Below are positions 1-26,900 of a stretch of DNA of 35,000 nt, piece after piece; positions within the stretch are counted from its first letter, which is position 1, and each line of letters begins with the position of its first letter. Source of the stretch: Stramonita haemastoma (taxonomy: Eukaryota; Mollusca; Gastropoda; Neogastropoda; Muricidae); assembly GCA_030674155.1 (NCBI GenBank), contig CM060334.1, positions 37,007,957 through 37,042,956 of the forward strand, given 5' to 3'. A program made the translations under genes and the position numbers. A model generated the notes under the pieces. That model did not search any database. It was not told the DNA's origin and saw nothing but the letters and a program-made list of their open reading frames with translations.

Positions 1-863
1 TTGTTTATGCTGGATTTGAATCTTTGGGGTGACAGAATGTAATCAATTTGATTATGAATCAGACCATTTGGTGAGTGCCAGGTTGATGTTCTGGATGGCT
101 TGTGAGGGTGGAGTGTGTTAGCCAAAGTCAGTTTGTGCTTCTTTGCGAATTCCAGCAGCCGCTGTCCTCTGTCATTTGTTTCTCCCAGTCCAAATCGTCC
201 TGTGGTTCCTGCCCAGGTGTCATAGGCATCAGGTCCCACCTTAGCATTCCAGTCGCCTTCCACAATAAGGATGTCTTTTTTGGGCGTTTTGGAGATGACG
301 TTTTCAAGTTCTTCATAGAATTCTTCTATCTGATCGTCATCGTAGTCAGATGTTGGAGCATACACTTGGATGATGGTGAGATTCTGGGGTTTTGCAGAAA
401 CTCTGATTGAGATGAGTCTGCTGGATACTGGTGTGCAGCTGATGATGCTTGACACAATCTCTTTCCTGACAATAAAGCCTACTCCATGTTGATGTAGTTT
501 TTCTTCTCCGCTGTACCATATTTTGTGGCCGTCTTGTGTGGTTGTTTCTCCAAAGCCAATCCATCTGACTTCCGCAAGCCCTACTATGTCCCATTTATAC
601 CTCTGTAATTCATGTGTAAGTTCCTGTACTCTTCCTGTTTGGTACAGAGTTCTTACATTCCATGTACCAATGGTTGTCCCTTTATCTGGAAGCTTTAGGG
701 TTTGTTCTGCCCCAGTAGCACACTTGTCACTCCCACCCTGGAGACTTGCAGTGGGTGGCGCGGTCGTTGTTGATCCGGGCCTCGACCGATCCGGCATGTC
801 TTTCTGTTTTGTTTTACTCATCATGTCCTTGCAGTGGGCTTGAGGAAGCTTGGTGGCGCCCAT
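1..863 (-). CDS. RTE-clade LINE endonuclease domain (partial, runs off window)
   Basis: Reading leftwards from an ATG at 863 (MGATKLPQAHCKDMSK), the frame is open to the window edge with no stop. It shows an exonuclease-endonuclease-phosphatase (APE-type) nuclease of a non-LTR retrotransposon: IGTWNVRTLYQTGR, the catalytic glutamate region EVRWIGFGE, GVGFIV, IQVYAPTSD, the catalytic IVEGDWNAKVG, NDRGQRLLEFA and NQIDYILSPQRF. This layout matches the CFDP2/BovB-type endonuclease of the RTE clade, which nicks target DNA to prime reverse transcription. A second in-frame ATG lies at about 821. The C-terminal SDH motif would lie beyond the edge. No frameshift is seen in about 285 codons, so this piece is young or well preserved. 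It points away from the reverse transcriptase at 989-3098. Confidence 0.85.
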   Translation of the reverse strand, partial: MGATKLPQAHCKDMMSKTKQKDMPDRSRPGSTTTAPPTASLQGGSDKCATGAEQTLKLPDKGTTIGTWNVRTLYQTGRVQELTHELQRYKWDIVGLAEVRWIGFGETTTQDGHKIWYSGEEKLHQHGVGFIVRKEIVSSIISCTPVSSRLISIRVSAKPQNLTIIQVYAPTSDYDDDQIEEFYEELENVISKTPKKDILIVEGDWNAKVGPDAYDTWAGTTGRFGLGETNDRGQRLLEFAKKHKLTLANTLHPHKPSRTSTWHSPNGLIHNQIDYILSPQRFKSSIN

Positions 864-1040
864 CTCCTCTCCAAGACTCCTACTGGTGGGTAAGAATGCA
901 CCAGCCCCTCACAACGTTTCGCCCGCCAGTAGAAGCGGTTACCGGGGTGTGGGTGGGTTAAGGACCCGGACCCAGAAGTGAGAGTTGAGTGCCAAGTGAG
1001 GACCAGTGCTCCCGTCCATCCCGAAGGATGCTACTGCCAG
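864..1040. other. Junction between opposed LINE pieces (5' UTR-like)
   Basis: On the minus strand 864-960 reads as leader sequence upstream of the endonuclease start. On the plus strand 960-1040 is GC-rich and precedes the first recognisable linker/RT residues. The inversion point must lie in or near this stretch. Confidence 0.4.
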
Positions 1041-3098
1041 GTTTACAAAGGTACCACCTCTACTTAAGCACCCCCTACACCCCCAACAACATCAAAGAAG
1101 TGCTAACGACAGCAGCAGAAGAAACATTAGGAAGAAGCAGAACAAAGAAACAACCTTGGGTGACAAATGAGGTTCTTGACCTCTGCGACAAAAGAAGAGA
1201 ACTTAAAAAACAAAAGTTCACAAGTCAAGAAGCTTACAAGAAGTACATGGATAGCCACAGAGAAGTGAGAAAAAAGATGAGAGAAGCCAAAGAAGCGTGG
1301 ATAGAAGAACAATGCAACAACATCGAAGCTGGAATGACCAAGGGAAACAGCAAAACAGCTTACGACACTTTGAAAGCACTAACGAAAACCACACAGCCTA
1401 AAGCCTCTGTTATTGAAGACAAAGAAGGAAATCTTTAACGGAAAACAATGCCATCCTCCAACGCTGGACAGAATACTGTGAGGGATTGTACAACTACCCA
1501 CTACGCCCAGATACCAACATAGTTTCTGACAAACCCCCTGAACACAAGATAAAGACCCACCAATACTAAGGTGTGAAGTAGATGCAGCTATTAGACAATT
1601 GAAGAAGGGGAAGTCCCCTGGAATCGATAACATCCCAGCTGAACTCATAAAAAATGGAGGGAATGAAACAGCAAGGCGATTCACAGAACTTTGTCAGAAG
1701 ATCCACGACACCAAAGAATGGCCAAAAGAATGGACACAGTCTCTTGTAATACCCCTGCCAAAGAAAGGAAACCTCAAACAATGCCAGAACTACAGAACCA
1801 TCAGTCTCATAAGTCATCCTAGCAAGATCATGCTGCAGGTAGTCCTCAACAGACTGAAAAACCAAGCGGAAAAACTCCTGGCAGAAGAACAAGCGGGCTT
1901 TAGACCAAAACGCAGCACAATGGAACAAATTTTCAATCTGAGAATTCTGATAGAGAAGCATCTCCAACACCAAAAAGACTTGTACCACAATTTCATAGAC
2001 TTCAAAAAGGCCTTTGACAGGGTATGGCATGACGGCCTCTGGCAAGTACTCAGGCACTTCAACATTGACAGCTGTCTAATTGAAGTCATCAAAGCTCTGT
2101 ACGAGAACGCAGAAAGTGCAGTTTTTATGAATAATCACGTGGGCGAGTTCTTCAAGACCACGGTTGGGGTTCGCCAGGGCTGCCTTCTCTCACCTGTACT
2201 CTTCAACCTCTTCCTCGAAAACATCATGACAGAGACACTGCAAAACCACCACACTTCCATCTCCATTGGTGGAAGACCCCTTTGCAACCTCAGATTTGCA
2301 GATGACATTGACCTCATGGGCAGCAGCAAACAAGAACTGCAAATCCTCACAGACAATTTAACAGATCGAGCGAGCGCATACGGCATGGAGGTCAGTACAG
2401 AGAAATCAAAGATCATGGTCAACAGTGCGAGTAATGACACCACGGAAATAAAGATGAATGGAGAAACACTAGAAGAGGTGAGCCAATTCAAATACTTAGG
2501 CTCCATCCTAACAAAAGATGGCACATCAAACAATGAAGTGAAAGCTCGCATTGCAACAGCAACATCTGCTCTAGTCAGACTCGAGAAGATCATCAGAAGC
2601 AACAACATCAGCTTCTGCACCAAATACCACCTTTACAAATCCCTCGTGATATCTATCCTCCTATATGGCTGTGAATCATGGACTCTGACAGCAGAGTTAG
2701 AGAGGAGAATCCAAGCATTCGAGGACAAGTGCCACAGAAGACTCCTCAAAATATCATACAAAGAACACAAGACCAATAACTATGTGAAAGAAGAAATCAA
2801 AAAGCGTGTGGGCCCCCAAGAGCCTTTGCTCTCCACCATAAAGAGGAGAAAGCTGATGTGGTTTGGTCACACCACAAGACACAACACCCTAGCAAAAACC
2901 ATCCTGCAAGGAACAGTCGAGGGCAAGAGAAGAAGAGGCCGCCAAAAGAAATCATGGGTTGACAACATCAAAGACTGGACCGCCCAACCCCTGCAACACC
3001 TCCTACTAGCCACACAGGATCGTGAAGCATGGAAAAAGATCTCTGTTGCGTCTTCTCTCATGTCCCCCCTACGTCCTTTGGGACATGGGACTGAGTGA
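989..3098 (+). pseudogene. RTE-clade LINE reverse transcriptase with two frameshifts
   Basis: The linker region is in one frame to a stop at 1436-1438 and the RT proper is open from 1599 to a TGA at 3096-3098. RT motifs are clear: GKSPGIDNIPAELI, AGFRPKRSTMEQI, FIDFKKAFDRVWHD (catalytic Asp), GVRQGCLLSPVLFNLF and the catalytic box LRFADDIDLM. The C-terminal part has KYLGSILTKDGT, LYGCESWTL and MWFGHTTRHNTLAKTILQGT, then a basic GRQKK stretch, typical of CFDP2-associated RTE elements. Two one-base losses break the frame, near 1434 (in a T run) and near 1549, so the copy is probably dead as a single polyprotein. The endonuclease part is absent upstream in this orientation and is found inverted at 1-863. 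The 3' end of the element meets the first spatacsin exon directly. Confidence 0.85.
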
Positions 3099-3099
3099 G

Positions 3100-17824
<14,725 letters not shown>

Positions 17825-18054
17825 CCCCTGACCCCTCACCTCCAGTGACCTTCGCCCCTCACTCATCAGATAGGTGTGACCTGTTACCTGTCTGACAATG
17901 TGTCGTGAGCTGTGTTCGTCAGTTGTCAGACCTCGTGGGTGTCGGGTGGGTGTCGGATACGAGTTTTAAAATGTGACGAGGTGACAGCCCCGATATGGCC
18001 TGTGCGGTCGGCAGGGCTCTAAGCAACATCATTGGATTGGATTGGGTGATGTGA

Positions 18055-18330
18055 CTGGGTGGTCCTATTCCATATGGTCTACACCATCTGGACAGACGTG
18101 ACTGGTCCTATTCCATGTGGGCAGATGTGACTGTGGTCCTATTCCATATGGGCTATACACCATGTGGGCAGATGTGACTGTGGTCCTATTCTACGTGGGC
18201 AGACGTGACTGTGGTCCTATTCCATATGGGCTATACACCATGTGGACAGATGTGACTGGTCCTATTCCATATGGACTATACACCATATGTGCAGACGTGA
18301 CTCTGGTCCTATTCCATATGGGCACAAATG
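18055..18330. repeat. Minisatellite in spatacsin 3' UTR
   Basis: GTGGTCCTATTCCATATGGG and CTATACACCATGTGG units recur about six times with internal deletions. Confidence 0.9.
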
Positions 18331-18437
18331 TATGTGAAAGATTATAAAAAATTGTCTGTGATGTTTTGGCCTCAATGTGTGATAAAACCTGACTAAACTG
18401 CTTGCTGAAATATGAAATTAAGTATAATGGGATGAGT

Positions 18438-18800
18438 GTAGATAGCAAAAAAGAAATCAACGCCATGTTGAAATCATAGTTGTTTTCATAATTAGAATAA
18501 TTTGGAAAGAAAATGTGTAGATAGCAAAAACAAGTCAACTCCAATTTGAATTGATAGTAGTTTTTATAATTAGAATAATTTGAAGAAAACAAATGTAGAT
18601 AGCGAAAACTAGTCAGCTCTAAGTTGAATTGATAGTTGTTGGTTTTTTATTTAGAATAATTTGAAAAGAAAATTGTAGGTAGCAAAAACAAGTCACCTCC
18701 AATTTGAACTGATAGTTGCTTTTATAATTTAATTATTTTTTTATTTGTTGATAGCAAAAACAAGTTAACTCCATTTTGAAGTAATAGTTGTTTTTATGAA
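18438..18800. repeat. ~80-bp tandem repeat, about five units
   Basis: Units start GTAGATAGCAAAAACAAGTC, continue AACTCCAATTTGAATTGATAG and end ATTAGAATAATTTGAAAAG. Successive copies are 10-20% diverged, older than the intronic arrays. Confidence 0.9.
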
Positions 18801-18829
18801 TGGTAAAAATGCTCATTCAAAGCATTTGC

Positions 18830-18835
18830 AATAAA
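18830..18835 (+). terminator. Candidate poly(A) signal AATAAA
   Basis: Canonical hexamer in GCAATAAAAC, first clear one after the spatacsin stop; no downstream GU-rich element was checked rigorously. Confidence 0.4.
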
Positions 18836-18850
18836 ACAAAAAATTCAAAA

Positions 18851-19440
18851 GGAAGGGGGGATGCCCAACTCTGAATAAATGCATGAATAAATAAACAAAT
18901 ATGTGTTATATTGAATCAAACTCTGGGGTTGATTTTTTTCCTTTTCCTCCTTTCTCAAGTTTTTACCCCATAGGGATGCTGAGGGGAGGGAGGGGGTATA
19001 TCATCATCCCCACCATCAGGAAAACCTGTGCTTGGATTTCTGACATGTTCCTTTTCTTCCTGTCACCTCCTTCTTGTCTTTTTTCTGCTGTCGTGGTCCA
19101 TTCTCCTGCATTGTTTCCAGAAAGACTTCAATTCTCTACTGCACCAGTTTGTTTTTTTGGAAAACCAGTTTCTCAAATGGTTGTGTATATATACACAATA
19201 TATACACATATATATTTTTTTCTCCCCAGCTTTTTGTTACAAGATGAATCTCCACAATATCTTAAAAAGTTGTATAAATTTTGTGAAGACAGATGTTCAT
19301 TGTACGCCAACCCTGCACTCTCTGTAACACACACCAACACACAACACACACATATGCAACACAACATATAACACATTATAAACAACACACAGTACACACT
19401 AATCCATTGTCAATCTCTTTGTTTCCATTTTCCAAAGTGT
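18851..19440. other. Intergenic, no gene seen
   Basis: AT-rich unique sequence with short TATACACATATATA and AACACACAA repeats. Open frames are unremarkable. Confidence 0.5.
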
Positions 19441-19554
19441 AGGTTTTTTTTAAGAAGGCTGCTCAGATGGACAGATGAAAAAATGAAAGCATACAACATG
19501 AACTGGGAAGAAAAAAACAACTTCTTACCTTAATCAATAAAGGAAATTAAAGAT

Positions 19555-19765
19555 ACGTAGGCCATGCACTACAAAACCAAGATGTGGACCTCAAGAAGAC
19601 TTTGTCTTTCAAGGCAAGACCAAAGCAAAAAGAAAAAGAGGCAGACCACCAGCTTCTCTCACTGGCAACATCACCGAATCCTGTGGCATGAGAACCCATG
19701 AAGTCAGCAGGGCCAGCAAAGACCGGACCAAATGGAGAAGGAGGATCATGTCTGAGTTATAAAAC
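19555..19765 (+). pseudogene. LINE reverse transcriptase C-terminal remnant
   Basis: In one frame 19610-19760 reads GKTKAKRKRGRPPASLTG then NITESCGMRTHEV and DRTKWRRRIMSEL followed by a stop. A basic KRKRGRP linker followed by a DRTKWRR-type end is typical of LINE ORF2 C-termini. Nothing upstream of about 19550 matches, so it is a 5'-truncated tail, of a different LINE type from the left-edge RTE. Confidence 0.6.
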
Positions 19766-21568
19766 ATACACCTACCAGATCAAATTACATTGAAATCAAA
19801 TTTCTTATTTTTGTGTCTCAATTTTTAAAAAGCAGCCCCCCCCCCCCCCCCAAAAAAAAGAGAAGCAAAACCATGTCAGTAGAGTTGTAAGTGTTTTTAA
19901 AAGAAAAATATGCAGCACAAGGTACACACACACACACACACACCCCACACACACACAAACACACACACTTTAATTGTACTCTGTAATTGCCCTTTATTGA
20001 AATATTTTTTACTTGATTTGTCTTCACACATATACATATCAGGCGTGAAATCATTTCACTCAACCAAAACAAAAAAGGAAATTTTCTACAGCCCCCACCC
20101 TCCCCCCAAAAAAAAGAAAAAGAGGAAAACTTGACCATACTTGCTGTGGTCACAAAAGTGCATTTTTGACAGCCCCCATTGAAAATGCATCAAATATCTG
20201 ACCAAATGTGACACTTGATTGACAACACAATTTTCAACCCATTTATTAGATTTTTTCAAACACTGAATAAATACCCCCCACCTTCTTTCTGTCACGTTTT
20301 TTTGTGTATTTTTTTTTGGGGGGGTACTTTTAACCAAAAAGCTGCTTATTGTCTCGACTCCTCTTTTTAACATGGAAGAAAATGATGAACTAGAAGAAGT
20401 TAATTATGTGAACAAACATATATTAAAAAAAAACATGAGGGAAGTAAGAAGCAGTGACATCTCTCTGCAATACAAAACACTAAAACCTACATGACAAAAA
20501 AACCACAATAACCTCCTTCCCCAAGACCCCCCCCCCCCCCCCCCCCCCCCCCCACCCACACGCCCCCCTGACCCCATCACCCCTACCCCAGTCCTCCCTC
20601 AGAAAAGTACCAATGCACACTTTATAGTGAGCAATGCCTTAGGGAAAAATACCACAACGACCATCAACATCACTACTACTACTATAACACACACACACAC
20701 AAGATTCAAAATTTATTTCCTTTCGTACCTTTTGGAGTAAGGAGGATTGAAACTTAAACCACTGACATTAGAACTCCTAATATCTGAAAATGAAGCTGAA
20801 ATATTATCAATCAAATCAACTTCCTTTCCTATCCAACCAATCATCTCTGCTTGAAGTTGAAATAACCATATTTTACAGGTTAAAATGCACTTCTGAGTAT
20901 ATGGTACACTCCTAAATATTTGATCCCAAAAATGTATCTTTTAATAAGTAATATATATATACATAAGATGCAGACACAATAAGGTGCACATCAAAAAAGA
21001 CTGGAATATACAACACAATATGAATTCAAAAAATTTCATCCATTGAATTGATCAAAAGCTGGAACTTAGTATGGAGTCTTGCTTTGAAAAAAAAAAAAAA
21101 GGCAGGTGATGTGATCTGGTTCTACAAATCAAAATAGACAAACCACTCCAATAGAAGGTGCTCTACTAAAAACCATGGACCAGTCCCTACAACCTCTACC
21201 CTCTACACCTCTTTCAACAACTGCTGCAGCCATGACAAAAATGCTACCACCATCTGCGTTCAGATGAGTACTGATTCTTTTGTATTGAATGAGTGAGAAG
21301 CTGCAAAACTATCACTTTGACAGTCATTCCCTGATCATTCAACTTATCATTCATTTAACCTGTACGCACCAATATTTGTAATTTGTTGATTGAATGTGAC
21401 AGATTGACTCTGGTTCCCTCCCCTGCAAGTGTTTCAGAGTGTTCTATTAAAAGACACACCTGAAAACTGTGGCAAGCATATTTTGTTGGGGCAGGGGCAT
21501 TGTGTCTACTTACATAATTATATATGCATGTATTTCCTCTGTGTGTGAGTGTGTGTGTGTGTGTGTCA
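19766..21568. other. Intergenic AT-rich region
   Basis: Contains C runs at 19837-19850 and 20527-20553 (27 C), a CA tract at 19925-19970 and several A/T tracts. No coding sequence recognised. Confidence 0.5.
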
Positions 21569-21660
21569 ATCAATCAATCAAATTTTTATTTCCAGATGGT
21601 ACATTGAGTAAGCAACGATTTGCTTTTTTCCATCAAGCCATCTATCTGAAGACAAGAAAA
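21569..21660 (-). mobile_element. Retroposon 3' end with (TTGA)n tail
   Basis: On the minus strand CTCAATGTACCATCTGGAAA then TAAAAATTTGATTGATTG: a tailed 3' end of a LINE or SINE. Too short to classify. Confidence 0.35.
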
Positions 21661-21969
21661 GAAAAAAATCAAAACAATAGCAAAAATCAAATCCAAAACA
21701 AAACAAAAAACCAACAAAAAACAAAGCAGAAAATCCCTAGCAAACAATAAAGCCAACAAAAGAAAGAAAAGGGGAAAAAGCAAACAAACAAATAAAACAA
21801 CAACAAACATTTCACCAACATTAATTTGCTAACATGATTTCTTTCAACAACTTTAAAATAAAATATGCCTATAAATAATACAAGCAACTACAATAACAAC
21901 AACCATAAGAGAAAGAGAAAAAAATTAAAAAAAAAAACAAAAAAACACTCAAAAGCCATACGGGATATG

Positions 21970-22018
21970 CACATACACCCACACACATACACACCCCCCC
22001 CCCCCCCCCTCCCTACAC

Positions 22019-22070
<52 letters not shown>
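21970..22070. repeat. C run and (CA)n microsatellite
   Basis: C-rich run near 21993-22008 followed by about 24 CA units (22021-22068). Confidence 0.95.
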
Positions 22071-22099
22071 TTTGTGCTCATCCACTCAGCTCGTATACT

Positions 22100-22575
22100 C
22101 GTAGGTACATGCACACATTTAAAGTCTTTTTAAAAATCATATAGTGTCAAAAAACAACTACAAAAAAACACACACACAAACACACAAAAAACAGCTTATA
22201 TCAATTACAATGTAACCAAAAACCATTATTTAAGAGTAAAATAATAATGATAATAATAATAAAATAAACAAATAAATAATTAAATAAATACAAAAAAAAT
22301 AAATGAATAAAAAAAATAAATACATAAAATAAAAAAAATTCTTTAAGCAATTTATGTCAGATTACAATATCTCTATACTTCAATTCATACTTTATATTTT
22401 TAAAAGAAGATAAGGAAAAAACAACAAACACAACAATACCTTATAATAATACCCATCATCACTGAGAGGAAATAACATATATGATAATACCCATCACCAC
22501 TGAGTGGAAATAACATAACAAACATATGGGCATGCACACATTTAAATTTGTTTTTTAAAAAATCATATGGTGTGT
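22100..22575. repeat. Low-complexity AT region with local duplications
   Basis: AATAATAAAT-type repeats. A 35-bp doublet (GATAATACCCATCACCACTG...AAATAACAT) spans 22443-22512, and ACACATTTAAA...AAAATCATAT.GTGT occurs at 22112 and 22530. Confidence 0.7.
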
Positions 22576-22648
22576 GTGTAAAGCATCTTCACTGAGGCTA
22601 TTACATAGTCTTGAAGAATTTTAAATATGGGAGATCAAATTATCATTC

Positions 22649-22800
22649 TTAACCTCTTTACTGCACTGTTGATGAACATTTGGTATAAAAACCGTCACCA
22701 GCAATGCTCAGTTGACGATCGCTGTTCATCATGATTGAATGCTCTCTCTGTTTTATCCAGCATGTGCCTGAGCAAAATATGACAGCAGCGAAAGGGTTAA
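22649..22800. mobile_element. MITE with TTAA target site (copy 2)
   Basis: Same family and orientation as 17028-17160. Ends TTAACCTCTTTACTGC and GCAGCGAAAGGGTTAA are inverted repeats with few mismatches. Confidence 0.75.
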
Positions 22801-23640
22801 TCTGTTACATATACAAAAAAAAAATTAAGCTAATACTGACCTATATCACATCACCTTTTAAAAAAAAAAAAAAATTCATATTGTTAGGCTGGACACAAGT
22901 GAAAAATATTAACCATGACAGTTGAATAGTAAAGGAACAATAGGCAATTACAAAAAATGTGAAAACAATATGCACTTACAACAACAAAAAACCCACCAAA
23001 ACATTCAGCTGAGAATTTTCACAGATGACTCATACCTGTCCACACTTAAAAAATCATGTACCTCTCCACTGGTTTGGGGTTTTTGTGTGTGTGTGTGTTT
23101 TTATTATTCCTCTTGTACATTGTACCACAGAAACAAGCTGACAATAAGGATACAATTTTGTTGTTGTTGCATATACTATGTTATTTCCATAGAATGTTTA
23201 TGTTTCTCAGTCTTGTACCTTTTTATTTTTTTTATTTTACTGTTCACAAAGTTATATTTATTCTACATTTGCAGGCAAACTGTTTAGCATGTGACCAGGT
23301 CACCTTTGATACAAATGTGACATACACTAAGCGAATTTGACAGGTACTGTCCACATACTTAGAACAATTTCTTATAAGATGCACAGTTCTGGGAAAATCA
23401 ATTCATAGTCTGTAAAAACTAAAATGCAGTATCCACAGGCATGGGATTTCTCCGCTTTTTGGCAGAATTCTGCCATCACTACTTTGATTTCTGCCTTTTT
23501 TATTTTAACATTTTCTGCCGTCCACCATTTTCAACATTTTGCATTTTAAAAGGAGGCTGACATAAGTTATTACCTGTACTTTTTTGACTGCCAAAAAGTG
23601 TCGGGCAGGTTTTTCTCTTTTTTCTGATGTTTCCTCTTTT
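22801..23640. other. Intergenic / possible zinc-finger gene 3' flank
   Basis: AT-rich, no coding signal. Minus-strand AATAAA candidates lie at 23639-23644 and 23644-23649, about 120 bases past the zinc-finger stop. Confidence 0.4.
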
Positions 23641-23765
23641 TATTTTATTTTTGTTGAAAATTACTCTCTTTTTTTCATAAGCTAAATCCCATGCCTGATC
23701 AACTGGGAATAATCTTGTCCCTTCTTTGTTCTCTGACAGTGTGACAATGTCGGCATGATTGTTGT

Positions 23766-23990
23766 CTACTCTGCAGCTTTTTCAGCCATTTCCATAGCCA
23801 TTTCATCACTGTGGTTTTTGCGTTTGTGCTCATTGAGTTTGCCCACAGTGTAGTAAGCACGGTTACAGTAGGGGCACTTGTGTTCCTTGATGCCGCTGTG
23901 GCGTTTCAGATGGATGAGGTAGCGGTAACGGGTGGGGTACCCCTGGTGGCAGATTTCACAGGTGTAGGGCATCTCCTTGGTGTGGGCAAC
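23766..23990 (-). CDS. Zinc-finger gene last exon, two fingers, stop TAG
   Basis: Acceptor AATGTTGCAG|GTTGCC, phase 0. Completes the split finger as LHIQVAH, then CEICHQGYPTRYRYLIHLKRH and CPYCNRAYYTVGKLNEHKRKNH, ending SDEMAMEMAEKAAE and TAG at 23768-23766. Confidence 0.88.
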   Translation of the reverse strand, partial: VAHTKEMPYTCEICHQGYPTRYRYLIHLKRHSGIKEHKCPYCNRAYYTVGKLNEHKRKNHSDEMAMEMAEKAAE

Positions 23991-26900
23991 CTGCAACATT
24001 CAGTTTATTGCTGTCATGCTCTTGTTCTCTGCAAAAATGATGAACGTGTGAGTGTGCAAGAGAACTGTTCTTGCGCTATACCTTAAACACAAATTTCAGG
24101 AGATAAAAAGGTTCTATTATCCACTTCGCAAAACCTTTAGAGGACAAGAGAAATGTTCCTATGTGTTGTCCAGTTTACAAAAATTTAGGGAACAAGGGTA
24201 AACCGCTTGTGTTGTTTAATTAACCACTATAAGAAAACAACATCACTATAAACATTTCAGAACAGGAATGACATGAAAATACAACAGAATTGGGATGAGT
24301 GTGAAATGGTGAGTGACTGACAACAGATGGATATGTGAGTGATGTAACAATTGGAGTCAATGATGTGTACATACAACAGAACTGGAATGAAAGGTGAGTG
24401 ACTGCAACAGAATTGGAGTCAATGATGTGTACATACAAACAGAGGTGGAGATGAATGGTGAGTGAATCCAACAAGAATTGGAATGATTTAAGTGTGAATA
24501 AAACAGAACTGGAGAGAATGATGAGAAAATACACTAGAATTGATGAATAATGTGTGAAATGAATGCAACAGAGCTAACATCACGCACTCAGTGATGCACC
24601 TTCAACTACTGTATTCACAGTGACACAAAACTCAAGTCAGAATCTGTCACTAAAGTTAAACACTTTCAGATTCATTGCTATTTCAAAACTGATTACAGCA
24701 TCAGAGCATGTGCACAGCGCACAAATCCAACATCAATCAGTCCAGAGTGCAAAATTTAGCACACCCCTTCCTTTTACCTAGTCTTAGTATGGTCAATTCC
24801 TGCTATAAATAGCAACAGGTGGCACCATCTGGGCTGGGATGGAATGAAATAATTAGCCGCCAAGAGGAGCTGAATGTGAGGGAAACTGACTGCTGTGTGT
24901 GGAAGATAAAAAATTTGTTACTGAATGCCATGCAAAAAGGAGAAGACAGCTTTTATTTAAGTCAAGAGGCTAGCATGGTAAGAAAGTGGTCATAAAATAT
25001 GTATTTCAGATTTTTTTTTAATCTGAACGTTTACAGGACTTGAAATTTAAGACAGTTGGGGAAAAAAAACTTATAAAACCAAAACATATCTGGTAGCAGT
25101 TCTGACAGAATATTTTCTATTTGTCCAAAAGTGTTGTTTTCCACACATTCTGACTGCTCTCTGTTGTGCTCATTAGAGGATTTTGCTAAAACTCATCAAT
25201 AAACTTCTGCCACAACTCATACTGCAGCTGTATTCCAACACAAAAGAACACATTCACAGAATACAAAAGATCCTCACCTGAATGTGCAGCTTGCGGTGTC
25301 CGCGTTGTTTGAAAGCACGATCACAGTAGTCGCATTTGTAGGGCGTCTCTCCGGTGTGGGTGCGGATATGGGTGCGGAGATCGGACTTGGTGGCGAAGCA
25401 TTTATGGCACGTCTCGCAGACGAAGCGCTTGTTCATGGTGGTGTGGGACATTTTCTGACGGGTCTGGCGATTGTAGGTCTCCACTCCAATGTCCTCGTGA
25501 CTCCTCATGCTGCCCCCCTCCATCTTCACCCCCATCCCCTCTTCCCTGGGGTCAGCCACCTCAGGGGGCAGGATGCTGACAAAGTCTTTGACCACACTCT
25601 GCACCTGGCTGAACAAGGGGTGCGCCGCGTCGTCACACTCAAACTGGCCTCCTTCGTACGTGTCCTCAGGCTCCTGCTTGATGTTCAGGCCCGAGCAGGG
25701 ACCGGTCTCGTGGCTGCCAAAGATGTGCTGCTTCAGCTCCGTGCTGGTGGAGAAAATTCTCAGGCACTTGGCGCACTTGAAGGGCTTGCCCTCGTCTGGT
25801 TGTGGGTGTGGCGGCAGTGAACATTCAGGTGAGACAAGGTGGCAAACTTCACTCGGCACAAGTTGCACTCAAACAGGTTCTGGATGCGGTCGTACTTGTG
25901 CATCTTGTATTTGTGTTTCTCGACTTCGTTGATGAAGCGGAACTGCTCTCCGCAGATATCGCAGGGCAAGAACTTCTTGAAGGTGTGGACTTTACGATGC
26001 GTCTCCAGTGAAAACTTGCGGCGGAAAACCTTGGAGCACTGGTCGCAAGGGTAGGTCTCCGAGACCGCTTTGCCGTGCGTCTTCTGGTGTCGCATGAGGT
26101 ATTCCTTGCCGTAGAACTGGCGATGGCAGACGTCGCACTCATCAAAATGGGCCTGGCTCTTGTGCTCGCGAGCCACGTGCTCCTGAAACTTGTCAACACT
26201 GGTGAAGCTCAGAGTGCAGAAGGGGCAGGCGTGGGTTCTGTTTTTGAAGAAATCCATGTCTCTGCTCTTGGGAGGCGTCATTTCTTCTGTGGTCAGTTTA
26301 TTATCCACCAGCTTCAGGAAATGCACGGGTTCGTCCTGCGTTTCTCCGTTCTCTTCCTGCTTCACTCGTTTCCCCCTCTGTCTTTTCTGGGCCTGTTTCC
26401 GCTTTGTGGCTTCCTTCAGCATCACAAGCAGTCTCTCCGCCACTTCCGATTCCACAGATTCATTATTTTTGTGACCCCGCAGGTGGGCCAGGTAACCGCT
26501 TCGTGTCAGGAGCTGCACGCCGCATATCTCGCACTTGCAGTCCTGCGGACGAAAGTGCACTTGACGGTGACGCTCCATGACTTTCTTCTGCTTGAAGGTG
26601 TCCCCGCATTCCTCGCAGGTGAAGGGCTGGGAGCTGCCGTGGGTCTTCTGGTGCTGGCGAAGCTGCACGGTGCTGACAAACACTTCTCCACAGTCCCCGC
26701 AGACAGAAACTCGGCTGACGCTCGCTCCTCCAGGCTGTGACTGCAACACACCAACATGTTCAGTAAACGCTGTGTCCCCTTGTCTTGCTCACAGCCTATC
26801 CACCCTAGGTTCTAACTGGGCTATCTATCGTCAGCAAGAATAATGTACAACTACCAAATACTCACCATAGAATTGAAAGAAGTTTAAAAGATGTTATGGC

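Larger units (their letters stand above)
17825..18850 (+). other. SPG11: Spatacsin 3' UTR (inferred)
   Basis: About 1 kb from the stop to the first good AATAAA at 18830-18835. It holds two tandem repeats (18055-18330 and 18438-18800). Extent is inferred; further AATAAA motifs occur at 18875-18895. Confidence 0.5.

Noticed and set aside
25284..26740. Plus-strand open frames of 178 and 221 codons
   Set aside because: Antisense shadows of the zinc-finger exon; the minus strand has clear C2H2 periodicity.
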